This document shows, in pieces, positions 1-13,400 of a DNA stretch of 64,000 nucleotides (within the stretch, counting starts at the first letter, position 1; the number at the start of each line of letters is the position of its first letter). The notes beneath the pieces were generated by a model that searched no databases, was not told the origin of the DNA, and worked only from the letters and a program-made list of their open reading frames with translations. Position numbers and translations under genes: made by a program. The DNA is from Shinisaurus crocodilurus (taxonomy: Eukaryota > Chordata > Lepidosauria > Squamata > Shinisauridae), in contig CM037883.1 in assembly GCA_021292165.1 (NCBI GenBank), forward strand, positions 6,674,934 to 6,738,933, given 5' to 3'.

Positions 1-51
1 CCGGTGGTCCTATTCCTGCTCGCTGAAAAAACAGAGAATAAATCTGCTCCA

Positions 52-649
52 TTTTCTGCTGCATTAATAGAAGTATAGCTTCCAAATCGCGGGAAGTGAT
101 AATTCCCCTTTACTCGGCACTGGTTAGGCCTCATCTTGAGTACTGCGTCCAGTTCTGGGCACGTCACTTTAAGAAGGACATAGAAAAACTGGAGAGGATT
201 CAGAGGAGGGCAACAAGGATGATAAAGGGACTGGAAACAAGGCCCTATGAGGAGAGACTGAAAGAACTGGGCATATTTAGCCTTCAGAAGAGGAGACTGA
301 GGGGAGATATGATCGCACTCTTCCAGTATTTGAAGGGATGTCACACAGAGGAGGGCAAGGATCTCTTCTCGATCATCCCAGTTTGCAGGACACGGAATAA
401 TGGGCTCAAGTTACAGGAACCTAGATTCCACCTAAACATCAGGAAAAATTTCCTGACTGTCAGAGCAATAAGACAATGGAATCAACTACCTAGGGAGGTG
501 GTGGGCTCTCCCACTCTGGAGGCATTCAAGGTGCAGCTGGACAGACATCTGTCAGAGATGCTTTGACCTGGATTCCTGCATTGAGCAGGGGGTTGGACTC
601 GATGGCCTTGTAGGCCCCTTCCAACTCTACTTTTCTATGATTCTATGAT
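52..649 (+). mobile_element. CR1 LINE, 3' end (copy a)
   Basis: This is the 3' end of a chicken-repeat-1 type non-LTR retrotransposon, truncated at its 5' side. An open frame at 96-566 encodes the C-terminal part of the reverse-transcriptase ORF, with the typical stretches [13 protein letters not shown] and [12 protein letters not shown]. It is followed by a short 3' UTR ending in tandem copies of ATTCTATG, the CR1 hallmark. It closely matches the CR1 at 47.9-48.5 kb. The left edge is approximate because the first bases have diverged. Confidence 0.93.
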
Positions 650-877
650 ATACAACAAACAATAAACAAAATTAAAATGGACTTCCAATCTTCTCTGGTC
701 GCTCTTCTCTGTACACACTCCAACTTATCAATGTCCTTCTTAACATGAAGTGCTCAGAACTGGATGTGGTACTCCAAATGCAGACTGCTTAATGCTGAAT
801 AGAGCAGAAGATGCTTGGAAAAAGGGGAAAGAGCAGCCGGCACAGCTCGATTACTGGCCAGCAATGGAATCCAGCAC

Positions 878-1027
878 GCTGGCTCAGCCTGTCCGAGCGA
901 GGAAAGCTAAGCAGGGTCAGGCCTGGTTATTACTTGGACGGGAGACCCCCTCCTCTAGTTTCCTGCATTGAGCAGGGGGTTGGACTCGATGGCCCTGTAG
1001 GCCCCTTCCAACTCTATGATCTATGAT
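878..1027 (+). mobile_element. 5S rRNA-derived SINE with CR1 tail (copy 1)
   Basis: The head contains the 5S rRNA internal promoter region: GGAAAGCTAAGCAGGGTC (box A), then GGCCTGGTTATTACTTGGA and GGGAGACC (intermediate element and box C). The 3' part from about 960 is nearly identical to the CR1 3' end (GAGCAGGGGGTTGGACTCGA, then CCCCTTCCAACTCTATGAT). The 5' start GCTGGCTCAG matches the copy at 62489, which suggests a defined 5' end. A weak flanking similarity (ATCCAGCA and ATCCTAGCA) could be a target-site duplication. Confidence 0.85.
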
Positions 1028-1230
1028 CCTAGCAGAGAGGATATTCAGTTTGAATAGAGAGCAGTGAAACTTCTTCACTATCAAGTGTGGAGTTACGAGA
1101 GACAATTCACTGCTGTTAAGTGAACTGTTTAGCTGGCTGGGGTATGGTTGTTTCCGTTTTCAAAGTAAATTCTTTATTTTTTCCAAAGAGAGGCCTCCCT
1201 GTTCTACCTGCCACGCTGCATTACACTTAC

Positions 1231-1437
1231 CATTGCAAACCGATGTCCGAAACTCATCCATTCCTTCTCTATGAGGACCTCAAAGCCTTTGATAGTTCTG
1301 TAATGGCTATCCAACATCAGCATGGCTAAAGAGGTAAGCTGAGCTGTGCGGTCCCAGCCATCGCTGCAGTGTACCACCACCGACGTTTTGCCAGACTCGA
1401 TTCTGTCGGCAATTCTCACTGCTCCAGCAAGAAGCAT
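1231..1437 (-). CDS. MTMR1: MTMR1 coding exon 11 (catalytic loop)
   Basis: This 207-bp exon encodes 69 residues from [11 protein letters not shown] to FGHRFAM, including the P-loop [14 protein letters not shown]. The CX5R cysteine and arginine are intact, so the product should be active. The donor is GTAAGT (plus-strand ACTTAC just left of 1231) and the acceptor AG lies just right of 1437. The last residue is Met where the mammalian protein has Leu. It is the leftmost MTMR1 exon visible. Confidence 0.97.
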
Positions 1438-4400
1438 CTTTAGAAAGAAGGGATATTCCAGAATGAGGTGCCACACCAAGGCAAACTGTCAGAAAAGGAC
1501 TTGGCATAAGAACACAAGAACAGCCTTGTGGGATTGGACCAAAAGCGTGCCTAGCCTAGAGCTTCATTTCCAACAGTGGCCAGCCGGATGCCTCAGGGAC
1601 CTTGAAGGATTTAGTGATAGCTTTTTCCTGTTGTTTGTCCCCAGTGCTTGGTATTCAGAGGTACAGTCATGCCTTGGATTGAGAGCATAATTCGTTCCGG
1701 AAACATGCTTGTAATCCAAAACACACTTATATCAAAACGAAATTCCCCCCAAAAAATTGTACAGAGATTTTTAATTTAAGCCGTACTACAGTACTTGTAT
1801 TGCAAGACGTCGCTTGTATATCAAGTCAAATTTTTTAAAATAAATATTTAAAAATTTGCTTGTCTTGCAAAATGCTCTCAAACCAAGTTACTTGCAATCC
1901 AAGGTATTACTGTATATTGCTTCTGAATGTGGAGGTTTAATTTAGTTATCATGGCTAAGAGCCACTGATAGACTTTTCCTCCATGAATGACACTCAGTCT
2001 TGAAAAGATCAGAGCACAGAATACTGACAGTAGTGTAATCTCATTGCCGTCAACACTTTCCAGTGTAGGTGGATGAACAAATCTTACTAGAATATTAAAC
2101 CTAATAGAGCTAATACACCAAACATGAACCTTGAATTCCAGTTACAACTCCGGAAAAGACAAATCAGGATTACATCACTCACCTACACTGCATACTGTTG
2201 AGCAGGTTAAGAGAGACAAAAGCACCATTATATGTATATATTCTAAAGTGATCCCACCAAAAAGGCATTTTTACAAAGAGTCAATAATTAGACTGGGCAA
2301 GTGTCATATTCTAACCAGTAAATTCTGAATTTTTGTGAACAATTTGAGTTATCTGTAAAGCAATAAACAGAAGTCTTGAGAATTGTCCCTTTCCCGCTCT
2401 CCTTAGACAATCCTCCACTGAATTTTCTGTTGCCAATAAAATGTTAACAATCTGTGATAGGACTACCAAGATACACTGCACATAATCTGATGATCTCCTG
2501 AACAATGTACTACAAGCATTTCTATTCCATCTATCTATACCATGAAATGCTTGGAATTAAGAAACTGCACCCCCATAACTTCATCAAAATCAATAAATCT
2601 GGTGGGGTGGGGGGGAAATAAGCAAAAGCATCAGATAACAATACTAAAAGGAATCCCATTCCCAACAAATTTATCATCATCATATCATCCTGCCTTCTTC
2701 CCAGTACTGGGACTCAAGGCAGCTTTACAACATTAAAACTTGTACAATTAAAACATATAAATAGAAATATACAAAAAAGTAAAAATATCTATAATATTAA
2801 AATTACCGGTATATAAAATATTGTGAAGGACCACCGCTGGTCCTTTGTGTGAGTTCGGGAATTAACGGGTTAACCAGTACCAAGAAACTCCCTTTAAGCG
2901 GCAATAGCAATATAAACAGCAATAGCAATATAAACAATAGTGCCAATCCATCACATTCTCACAGGTCCAGACTATTCCCAAAGGCCTGCCGGAACAAAAA
3001 AGATTTTGCCTGCCTCCAGAAACATACTAAGGAGGGTTCCACTCCAGCCTCCCTGGGAAGGGAATTCCTAAGCCTTGGGGCAGCCACCGAGAAGGCCCTT
3101 CTGCAGCGTTCTCATGAGGCGTGCCTGTGATTCATTTGTCTGACAATGAATGTAGACAAACAAAAAAGGAGATACAAAGGCAACATAAGATCCTTAGGGG
3201 TTCAAATACTATCTCACTTCCTAGCTCCTTCTTCGAATTGTGGAAGTTTTATAGGAAGCTAATACAAAAGAAGAGGCATACCTATTTTTTAAAAATGGGC
3301 AGAGTCGGAATTGACTTTGACACGAAATGACAGATCAGAATTTTGGCGTGTTATCTCCTCCTTACGATCTTTAGAGAATCCTTATATGGACAATGTAATT
3401 TCCACACATGAGTGGGAGAGGTACTTCCGCTCTATTTTTTACGATGAAGCAGTAAGATCCACACCAACAATAAAGGATGGCTTGATTTTGCCAGAATGGC
3501 CTCCAGTTTCCTGTAGTGAGGTGGCATCCCTAAGATTCAAGAGACTTAAAAAAGGGAAGGCACCTGACACCAATGGGATCCCTGCCCAATCTTTTAATAG
3601 AGCAAGCTGACTGGTGGATACCTGCATTAGCCACTCTGTTTACATTCATTGACAGAATTGGAAAGTTCCCTGATGACTGGTCAACATCTATAGTGGTCCC
3701 AGTACACAAGAAAGCTTCTAGATCTGACCCTAAAAACTATCGTCCAATCAGTCTTTTGGATGTGGTCAGCAAGCTATTTGCAAGACACCTCTTAGACAAA
3801 CTTGAAGCTTGGGTGATCTCAGAACAGCTTTTGATCGAGGAACAGGCTGGTTTCTGTCATGGCAAATCAACAATTGACCATTGCTTTATTTTAAGCCATC
3901 TCTTGTTGAAATATACTCTCCCACCTTTTCACTCTCTTTTTGTGGCTTTTGTGGATTTTAGGGCAGCCTTTGACTCCATATCACACCCACGTTTATGGCA
4001 TAAGCTGGTCTCCTTGAATATAGATCGCAGGTTACTTATGTTAATCCAGGGGTTGTATAACAACTCTAGTTTATGCATTAGAACATCTGCCAAGGGCTGT
4101 CTCTCTGACCCAATTCCTGTTAATAAGGGCGTCCGTCAAGGTTGTCTGTTGGCTCCTCTCTTATTTAACCTCTATATTAATGATATAAAGTCTTCCCTGA
4201 CAGGTACAGAGTTTTTCTCCCCCCGCTTGAAGGAGAAAGATATTAGCATCTTACTGTATGCAGATGCTGCTGCTCTCCTCTCCTACACACAAGTGGGCTT
4301 GCGCAGGCTTTTGAGTGCTTTGGGTGAATATTGTAAAAAAGAATTCCTTGAATTTAATTACTCAAAGACCAAAATTATGGTTTTTGGAAAAAAGGCGTAA

Positions 4401-7400
4401 ATACCGCTGGCAGCTTAACCTGCAACTGGAGCAAGTCAGTCATTATAAATATCTGGGGGTGACAATAACTCTGGCAACTGGACCTCCCACTTGAAAGCCA
4501 CTGCAACATCAGCTAACACAACAGCCAAGGCTATTCTCCGGTTTGCGGTAACCTCTGGTAGGCAGATTTGTGTCAACCTTACTTGAGCTCTATAAGAGCA
4601 AACTATTGCCCCAATTGCTGTACGGAGCCGTGGTCTGGGTTCATTCAAATATGACAGTATTGGACTCAGTCAACATAATTTCTTAACGAGAGCCTTGGTT
4701 GTCCCTAAATCTTCCCCCAGGGCTGTCGTTCGCACGGAGTCTGCATGTTGTTCAGTTAAAACCCTGGTACAGAAATCAGCCATTTGGTATTGGCTCAAGA
4801 TAATTTTCCAGATGGTCTCCCCTCTAGTTCTAAAGGCGTACGAGGAAATGGGCCCAGAATCATGGGCAAAAAATTTTGTCACCTCGTTTCTAACTTGGGT
4901 TTCTCAGTAAATTATTTAGTTGCAAAAGGCTATTATGCTGCCCGTCTGGAAATTGCTTGACGTTTAGCAGATATTGACTGTCAGGAAAATGCTACATTAG
5001 TGTCCAATTGGGTTCTGCTATATTGCTATAAGGACGACATGAAGGTATACCCATTGTAGACAGTGCCCAATTGGTTGCAGAAAGATAGAAGACTTGGGTC
5101 ATTTTCTTCTGGAATGTCTTCTGTATTTAGAGTTGAGAACCCAATACTTAGATCCCCTTATTGTCCGTATTGGAGATGTTAATTCTCTCCAAAAATTGAT
5201 GTTTTTGTTAACAGGATCTGACTATTATGTGTCCTTTCGTACGGCTAAGTACGTTAAGTTAGCCTAGACGAGGAGAGAGAATCTGTTATCGTCTGTTGAG
5301 AAAAGTTAATGTTGGTTTTATATTATTGATTTAACTGTACTAATTATATTGTGTAAGAGTTTTGTTGATTTTTCTATGGTGTTTGCAAAGCCTGTTTGGC
5401 TATGCAAAATAAAGTTGGAGTGGGTGATGGTGCAGGAACCAAGAGAAGGGCCTCCCCTGAAGATCTCAGGGTATGGGCAGGCTCATAAGGGAGACTACGG
5501 TCTTTCAGATAACCTGGACCCAAGCCGTATAGAGCTTTATAGGTCATAACCAGCACTCTGAATTGTGCCCAGAAACAGACTGGGAGCCAGTGAAGCTGTT
5601 GTAACAGAGGAGTTGTGTGTTCCCTGTAGCCAGCCCCAGTCAACAGTCTGGCAGCAGCTCTTTGAACCAGCTGAAGATTCCACTCTTCAGAGGCAGCCCC
5701 ACAAAGAGTGCATTACAGTAATCCAAACGGGACATAACTAAGGCATGTGTCACTGCAGCCAAATCAGACATCTCAAGGAATGGACGCAGCTTGGCGCACT
5801 AGCTTTAACTTTGCAAATGCACTCCGGCCACTGCCGAAACCTGGGCATCCAGGCTCAGGGCTGAATCCAGAAATACACCCAAGCTGAGAACCTGTGTCTT
5901 CAGTGGGAGTGTAACCCCATCCAACACAAGCTGAATCCCTATTCTCTGATCTGCCTTCCGACTGACTGAGAGCACCTCTTTGTCTGGATTAAGCTTCAAT
6001 TTGTTTGCCCTCATCCAATCCATTACTGCTGACAGACACCGGTTTAGCACAGCAACAGCTTCCTTGGAATTAGATGGAAAGGAAAAATAGAGCTGGGTGA
6101 CATCAGCATACTGGTGACACCAAACCCCCAAACTCTGGACAACCTCTCCAAACAGCTTCATGTATATGTTAAATAGCATGGGGGACAAAACAGAACCCTG
6201 AGGAACTCCACAGGCCAACAGACAGGGATTCAAACAGAAGTCCCTCAGCACCACCTTCTGGGTCCGCCCCTCCAGGAAGGAATGGAGCCACTGTAAAACA
6301 GTGCCTCCATGTCCCATCCCAGCGAGGCAGCTCAGAACGATACCATGGTCAAAAGCCACTGAGAAGTCCAGAAAAACCAACAGGGACACACTCCCCCTGT
6401 CTAGTTCCCAGCATAGGTCATCTACCAAGGCAACCAAAGCTGTTTCTGTCCCATAACCAGGTCTGAAGCCAGACTGAAATGGATCTAGATAATCTGTCTC
6501 ATCCAGGAATCCCTGGAGTTGGGAGGCCACCACGCGCTCCAATACCTTGGCCAGAAATGGAATATTGGAGACTGGCCGGTAATTATCCAATATAGTGGGA
6601 TTCAGGGAGGGCTTTTTCAACAGGGGTTTCACCACCGCCTCCTTCAGGCAGGCTGGAACCCTGCCTTGACAAAGAGAGGCATTAACCACTCCACTTACCC
6701 ACTCGGCCAGTCCCACTCTGGCTGCTTTTATGGGCCAGGAAGGGCAATGAAGTCAGCATCCACCTGTCTGAATTGGCATTTATGGAACCTGTGCTTTGAT
6801 ACATAGAGAATACCCAGAATAAACCATGACACTGCATGACTTAGCTGGAAAGCTATGAAGGTCTGCAGTGTTTACAAATGAGGTGATTCTGGTAGTTGGC
6901 CAAGCAGAATTGTAGTTCCCATGGCAGTTTGCCAGAGGGGGGGGATTTGCCTAGGTATGTGTGCCAAATGTTCCGCGTTACAAGGAAAGAGCTCTGTCCA
7001 AGAGTGAAAATGATCCCTGTTAATTCCTAACAAAATATGAGGTCTGGTGGAGCGCAGTGGAATAAGAGACTGAGCTCTCAATCAGGAATTTCATGATTCA
7101 AATTTCATCTTTGCCATGAATTCACTTAATGACCTTAGGCAAGCCACCATCTCTCAGACTTAGGCCCGAAATGGCAATATGGAGATTATAATACTGAGCT
7201 ACTTTACTGGGCTGTTGTAAGGATCATGATAACATCAATGGAACAAAAATATAATAAATAAATAAATAAACAGTCAACTCTCTAAAAGAACTGTGTAAAC
7301 TCTAAATCCTGTGAGGTTCCTAGCTGTCTTTAAGTCAGCTGCTTTTGGAAGAACTGCAAGGCAGGAGCAGCCTTGACCTGGACACTATTACCCACTCCAC

Positions 7401-10400
7401 TGTGTAACTTGGGTCTGGTGGAGGGCTGGCTCTTCTGAAAAGGAGTTGTTTGTTGCCTCATTACCATGGCCAAGAATACCTAGAAACGAAGTGGATGTAA
7501 GGAGTAGGGGGAAGGAGTCTGTTGCTTTGCTCTAAAACAGAAGATCTACATGTGAAAGTTTAGCCCGACCCTGCTGTGACTGTAAACAACTTTATTCAAA
7601 CATGTTTATATGCCAGTGTAGGATATAAATCTATTAAACAACATAAGTAATTAAAAATAAGTATTACTACTACTGTGGTCTGAAACACACAACAACAGTA
7701 AACCACATTAGCCTATATAATCTGAAAACCCCAAATTCTAATTAAGGTATTTCCCCCCTTTAGATTATCCTGGAGAGGTGACGTAAGAATGCCTGAAGAG
7801 AACTTCTACGATATTTTAACATTCCAAATAACACAAGAACGTATTTTCATCAAGCCCATTACCCGTATATATTCCAGCCAGTGTGTACTCTCTACATTGG
7901 ACAGCCACCGAGACTCATCAATTGTAGGGTAAACAATTTCCTTCAGCTTACGCAACGATTCTCTCATCACGTGGATGTTTGGGATTTCCAAAAAGATCAA
8001 CTCCACATTTGGGTAGGCACTCTCACTTTCATACCCACCACCTTTTGCCTGAAAAACATAACTCTTTTTAAATCATCTTAAAATATCTAAAATCATTTCA
8101 ACATTTAAAAATTAGGTATTTCAAGTTTAAAGAGACGTGCATTTTGTCTGCTGTAAATGTTCCCTCAATACTTTCCTCTTATGCTAATTCTACCTTATTT
8201 GTATCAGCAACACCATTCTGTCTGGCGTCGAAGATGAAAAGCTTGTGTGACTGAGCGTTGGCATCCATGATCGTCTGCAAGTATTTCTCATCTTCTTTGC
8301 ATCGCTTGTCATTTGGACCTACGAGAGGTTGGCTGCAACGTGTGACGGTGGCTTGGCTCTCAGGGTGGATCCAGGATAACACCTAGGTTAAGAAAAATAT
8401 ATACAGGCAGTCCCCAGGTTACGAACGAGTTCCGTTCTTAAAGAATGTCTTTAAGTCGAATTTGTATGTAAGTCGGAACAGCATAGCGTTCTATAAGTTA
8501 AAATTGGCATGTACGCAAATTGCATAAATTACGCAAATTGCATACTGTACTACGCTATGTACTCTACGTAAACGACATCGCGCCGGGGAACCCAGAAGTC
8601 TGTTCTTAAGTATGGGTTGTCTACAAGTCGGAAGTTCTTAACTCGGGGACTGCCTGTATTCTAATTTGAGAATAAGAACAAAACGTGTAAGTACTTGAAG
8701 CAACGCATTTGTCAAATTAAAAGCAGACCAGACGTCATGAGAAGATGAAAATGAGTGATAGCATGCAGGGGGTTAACCGGAGGGTATAGATTAAAAAAGC
8801 ACACATAACATAGAAGTTTTTCTGCCATGATATCAAAGAACCAAGCAAACACTTCTGCACACGTAAATTTGCAATCCTGTGGCCCCTGGAAGGATGTCCC
8901 AGAGGCCACAGGATTGTTTGGATTTCCCCCTCCAAGGGTGGAGAGACAGATGTGCGCTGGAAGGGGGAGATCTGACCTCGGATCCCCACTCCTATCCCCC
9001 ACAGAAACCTCCACATTTGTTACACCCACATCAGGAGAAGTAAAAAGGGGGCATAGCATCCTCCTAGTCTCCAACCATGCCCCAGCACAGGGGACAGCAT
9101 GTGAGCCCTGGAACTGGAGTAATTTCCCTGATTGCTTGCAATGAGGGGGGATAGTTTGGCTGTCCCCCACACCCAGAACAGGAAAGGAGGGAGGAAGAAC
9201 ATCACTCCTCCTTCACTTCTGCCCTGCCAGCATGATCCTGGTGTTGAAGTACTCTAAATTGAAAGGTAGGATTGTGCTGCCTGAGAAACATCTTGAACAG
9301 CAGCCATAACTGCCACACCTCCCTCACTATTGTGAGAAAGCCACTTTTGAAAATGAGGGGACTTTCACAAGTGGTTTGCAATGTGGCAAATGAAGGCCTG
9401 TTACTTGACTTCTCCCCCCCCCCCCCCAAGGTAAAAAAATGCCTGTGTGTATAAATTAGCTCTCTGGATCCTGGCCCATGTTAACAAAATGTTTAACAGA
9501 TTATTAATCCCCAATAATTTTATCTCCCATAGGTTTAATGCCCATTGTCTAAAAAAACAAGCAAACACAAGCTTTAGTAAGAAGATTTTCAAGCTACAAA
9601 GAACTTTGTTTTCTGTCAGTTCCATTCCTGAGCTCAACTATAATTCTTCCCACAACTAGAAGAATTGCAGTTCAACTGATATTTGAACTTTGTGGCAGCA
9701 CTTACAAGGTAGAAGTAAATACTTCTTTATATTTCAAGTCCCAGCATGGAAATGTTTCTTGCTTCCCCTTTCATTTCACACAGTCTCCCTTCAAGAAGAG
9801 AGCTGGGTTACTTACTCAGCTCTTCAGATTAGGCATTGAACTACATCACAACAACAATTCTATTTTAACTTATGAACCTTACTTACTGGAACTCTGCCTT
9901 TTGCCCTAAACGCTGCTACTCTAGAGAGGTCGTCATCTTTTACGCTGGTTGGCACAACTAGAATGGCAGGATATGTGTCACAAAATTCATACGTGCTGTT
10001 AATTTTGGATATTTTCCAGCTCTCATTGGGTAGACCCTGCAGAAAAGCAAAGCATTTTTAAAGAAATCGTATTTTAAACACCTGATTTTAGAATGCCCAA
10101 TTATACACAGCACATTTGTAATCAAAATTATATAGTACCTTTTTTTTTCTTGTACAGAGCTTCTGAAAGTTACACAAACTCAATCTTTGACCTAAATGCA
10201 TGAGACAGATTTCCCTATCAAACAATATCTACTAAAATAAAAGAGGGTGCATTAAAATTGGTTCAAAAGTGGTATTTGACACTAGTGACGCTGGCAAAAA
10301 ATAAATAAGAATCTATCACCTTTGTGCTGGAGAGGATGTGTAAATAATGGAACACAAATACATATGTGGTGGGAATGTAGGCAGGTAAACAGGTTCTGGT

Positions 10401-13400
10401 GTAAGATATTTAAAGAAACAGAAAAAATTACCGGACAAGAGATATGTAAAACACCAGAATTAGATTTGTTGAATATGTTTGTGAATGAAAATAGAGATGT
10501 AAAAGAGAAAACGTTAATTGGCTATTTGTTTACAGCTGCAAGGCAATTAATAGCAAACAATTGGAAGACAGCTCAAATGCTGACATTATCTAGTTGGAAA
10601 AAGAAAATATGGGATATAGCAATCAATGAAAAGTTGACACAAAAGCTAATATTGTATAGAGCAGTGATGGCGAACCTATGGCACGCGTGCCACAGCTGGC
10701 ATGCAGGGACCTCTCTATGGGCATGCGAGCCATAGGTCGCCAGCCCTCGAGCGGCTTTGGGGGCACAGAGCTTGAGAGCAAGGGGGGGGCGAAGCCACCG
10801 AAGGACGGAGGTGGGCGGAGCAGCCACTCCTGTCCGCCGCGCGTCGCCCGGCATCCTGCAGGCTGCCGCCTCTGCTGGGGAAAGGCCGAGAAGGTCCTCC
10901 CGGGGCGGGGTGGGCAGGCCTGGAGAGCCGCTGTCCCCCCGGCGACCACCCAGCTGGAGAGGCCGGCGGCCGGCAGCACTTTTCGCTGCGGCCAGCGGCG
11001 GTAACGACGTCAGGTCGCCACTGGGCGGCGCCAACACTCCCCACCAGCGGCGCAAGGCAGTGTCACGCCCCGCGCGCGGACTCAGGCCATGACGCGGTGG
11101 GCAGGGCCGGTGGGAGCGCCCACTCCGGACCTGCCCGCTCTTTGCAGGGCGAGCGGCTACCTCCCCACAGCCAGCGCTGCCTCCGCAGCCCAAGGTGCGG
11201 CCCCTTGGGAAGCAAGCTTGCGGGTGCCTCAGGGCTCTTCTTTGGCCCGGCGCTGCAGAGGGCGGCCCGGGCACGCCGGCAGCAAAGAGGCCCGAGCGGC
11301 CGGAGGGCTGCTGGGCCAAGTCCCGCCTCAGGAGGCTCCGCAGGCGGCGTCACGGCGGGCCAGGAGGCTGACTGGGTCCCTGGAGGAGGGCAGCAGCGAA
11401 GAAAGGCAGGCCGCGCCTTGGGCACGCGCTCCAATGCAGCGCGCTGGCCAGGAGGCGGCGATGGGGCCAGGTAGGCTGCGGAGCATGCGCCCACCCAGCA
11501 CAAAGGGCCCGTGTGCCTCGGGGGGCTTGTCTGCAGTGCCTTGTCTGTCACAGGTCGGCTTGGCTTGGCCTGGTTTCTGGAGCCTGGGCCTCCCTTGAGG
11601 TACTGGGCACCGGTGTGGCTGTGGCCAGTCCGAGTGGTGGGGCGGAGGGCGTGTCGCCGCAGGCGGAGCAGTCTTTTGCACTTAAACTTCGGTATTCAGG
11701 TTTAATGGCAGTGTTGGCACTTTGAAATAAATAAGTTGGTTTTGTGTTGCAGTTTGGGCACGGGCTCAGATTCACGTACGTACGTGTCCTCCAATCAGTG
11801 GAGGGAGCCTAATACTCACTCCGGTGGCCTGCCACATGTGCGACATTCAGGCTTTATGTGAAATAGCTAGAGGTCAAGGGGATGGCAAAGCTGCATTCAT
11901 CCAGCTTTGCATCTTCAGGTACAGGGACTGGGGTTTTAATTTGTAACTGCTTCCTCAACAGGTAACTGTGTTGCTCTATCTACTCACCATCCTAAATATT
12001 TATGTATTTATTCATTCATTCATGAACCTATTTATACATGGCATTTTACGACATAGTCCTTACAAGGTGGCTCATAAGAATGAAAATATAAAGTACAATT
12101 AAACAAAATTACAGTACAACCAGATATCAGCATAAGAATCACTATCTTTTGGGTTTCCCAGTATGCCTGTGGATATTCAGGCAAAATTATAGGTATAGCA
12201 AGCTATTTTTAAAAGGCAAAATTTGTCATTACCTACCTGTCTCTTATACTCTGCCATTGGATCATAAACTTTCCAGCCATTAGCAGGAAATTTTTCTTTA
12301 TAGCTGAATGCAAAGAATGGCTGAATGTAGTGAAACAAAAACATACAATCATGTTCAGGTTTGCAGTTTGAGTTATTTAATACGGTATATACCCCGACAG
12401 ACAGGGTAAAAAGAAATCTATTAAATAAATTTTATCTTCTCTATTGAGATACCTCAAATAAGAATAGTACTGATGTTTTGTGATTACAAAGAATCAACAG
12501 GCTATGTTTAGAATCTTCCCTCTCCTTCTTATATATTTTAAAGAAGAATGAATTATGTAGGCATGGAACTTATTTTAATACTTACCAGTCGATGAGTAAC
12601 AGGAAATGCTCGTGTAATAAGGTTTTGAAAAATCTCTAGTCTGTGTTCTTCCTGCTTATAGGCAAACCGCAAGTTTCTCATATCCTGTCAAAAGATCTCT
12701 TAAAGGTTTGTTGTGTTAAATTATAAATTACAATGGTTAAAAATGTTACTGAAATGAAAGATTTTGCACTCACCACTTGTACTAAAGAAGCACATGTCTT
12801 CATTTGTGTTTATCTGAAGACTAATAAAGCCCTGTTCTAAACTTCGGCCACTAGGACTGTATCAAATATGAACAAGTTGTAAGAGGTGAACCAAACAGTG
12901 GTCATTTGTCACAGAAACAAGAGTTCATACTATAGCATCATCCCAACAAGAGGACTGCCTCATACACTCATCACACATTAATTCATGGGGGGGGGGGGAT
13001 GTGCTTTTTGAATGTTTGAATGCCAGTGCAAGTTGCATTCCCTTAGGGTAGCCTCTCCTCTACCTAGGCCCTGTCCAAGATCTATAATTGATATTTTCCA
13101 CCCATAAGTTAGAATGCTTTGAAACACTCCATAGCATGACAACAGCTCAGCCACAAGGAACAAACAGGTAAAAACAGCCCATATCAAAGATATAGTATTG
13201 GGATTCCACAATGAAATTAAAACAGAAAGAAACAATCTGAATACCAGTACACTTCCCCAAGATTAAACTGATACCTTGCAAACAATTTCTATACCGCAAG
13301 AGTTGTCTCCATGGCTCTGCACTCCAATCTTTTCAACCCTGTTTATCACTCCCAGAGGAACATCAAGAACAAAATGTGGATCCTGGAATTGGAAGAAAAA

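Noticed and set aside
878..1027. Possible genuine 5S rRNA gene or pseudogene
   Set aside because: Only the internal control region is present. The 5' third and the 3' end of 5S are missing, and a CR1 tail is attached, so it is a SINE.
5805..6716. 303-codon intact reverse-transcriptase frame as a possible domesticated gene
   Set aside because: The catalytic YADD box is mutated to YADV and the frame is flanked by other L2 sequence. Chance survival in an old LINE is the simpler reading.
10573..11600. Large overlapping open frames on both strands and high CpG, like a gene start
   Set aside because: The left end and right inner part match a hAT-type repeat, the frames have no recognisable protein, and splice evidence puts this inside an MTMR1 intron.
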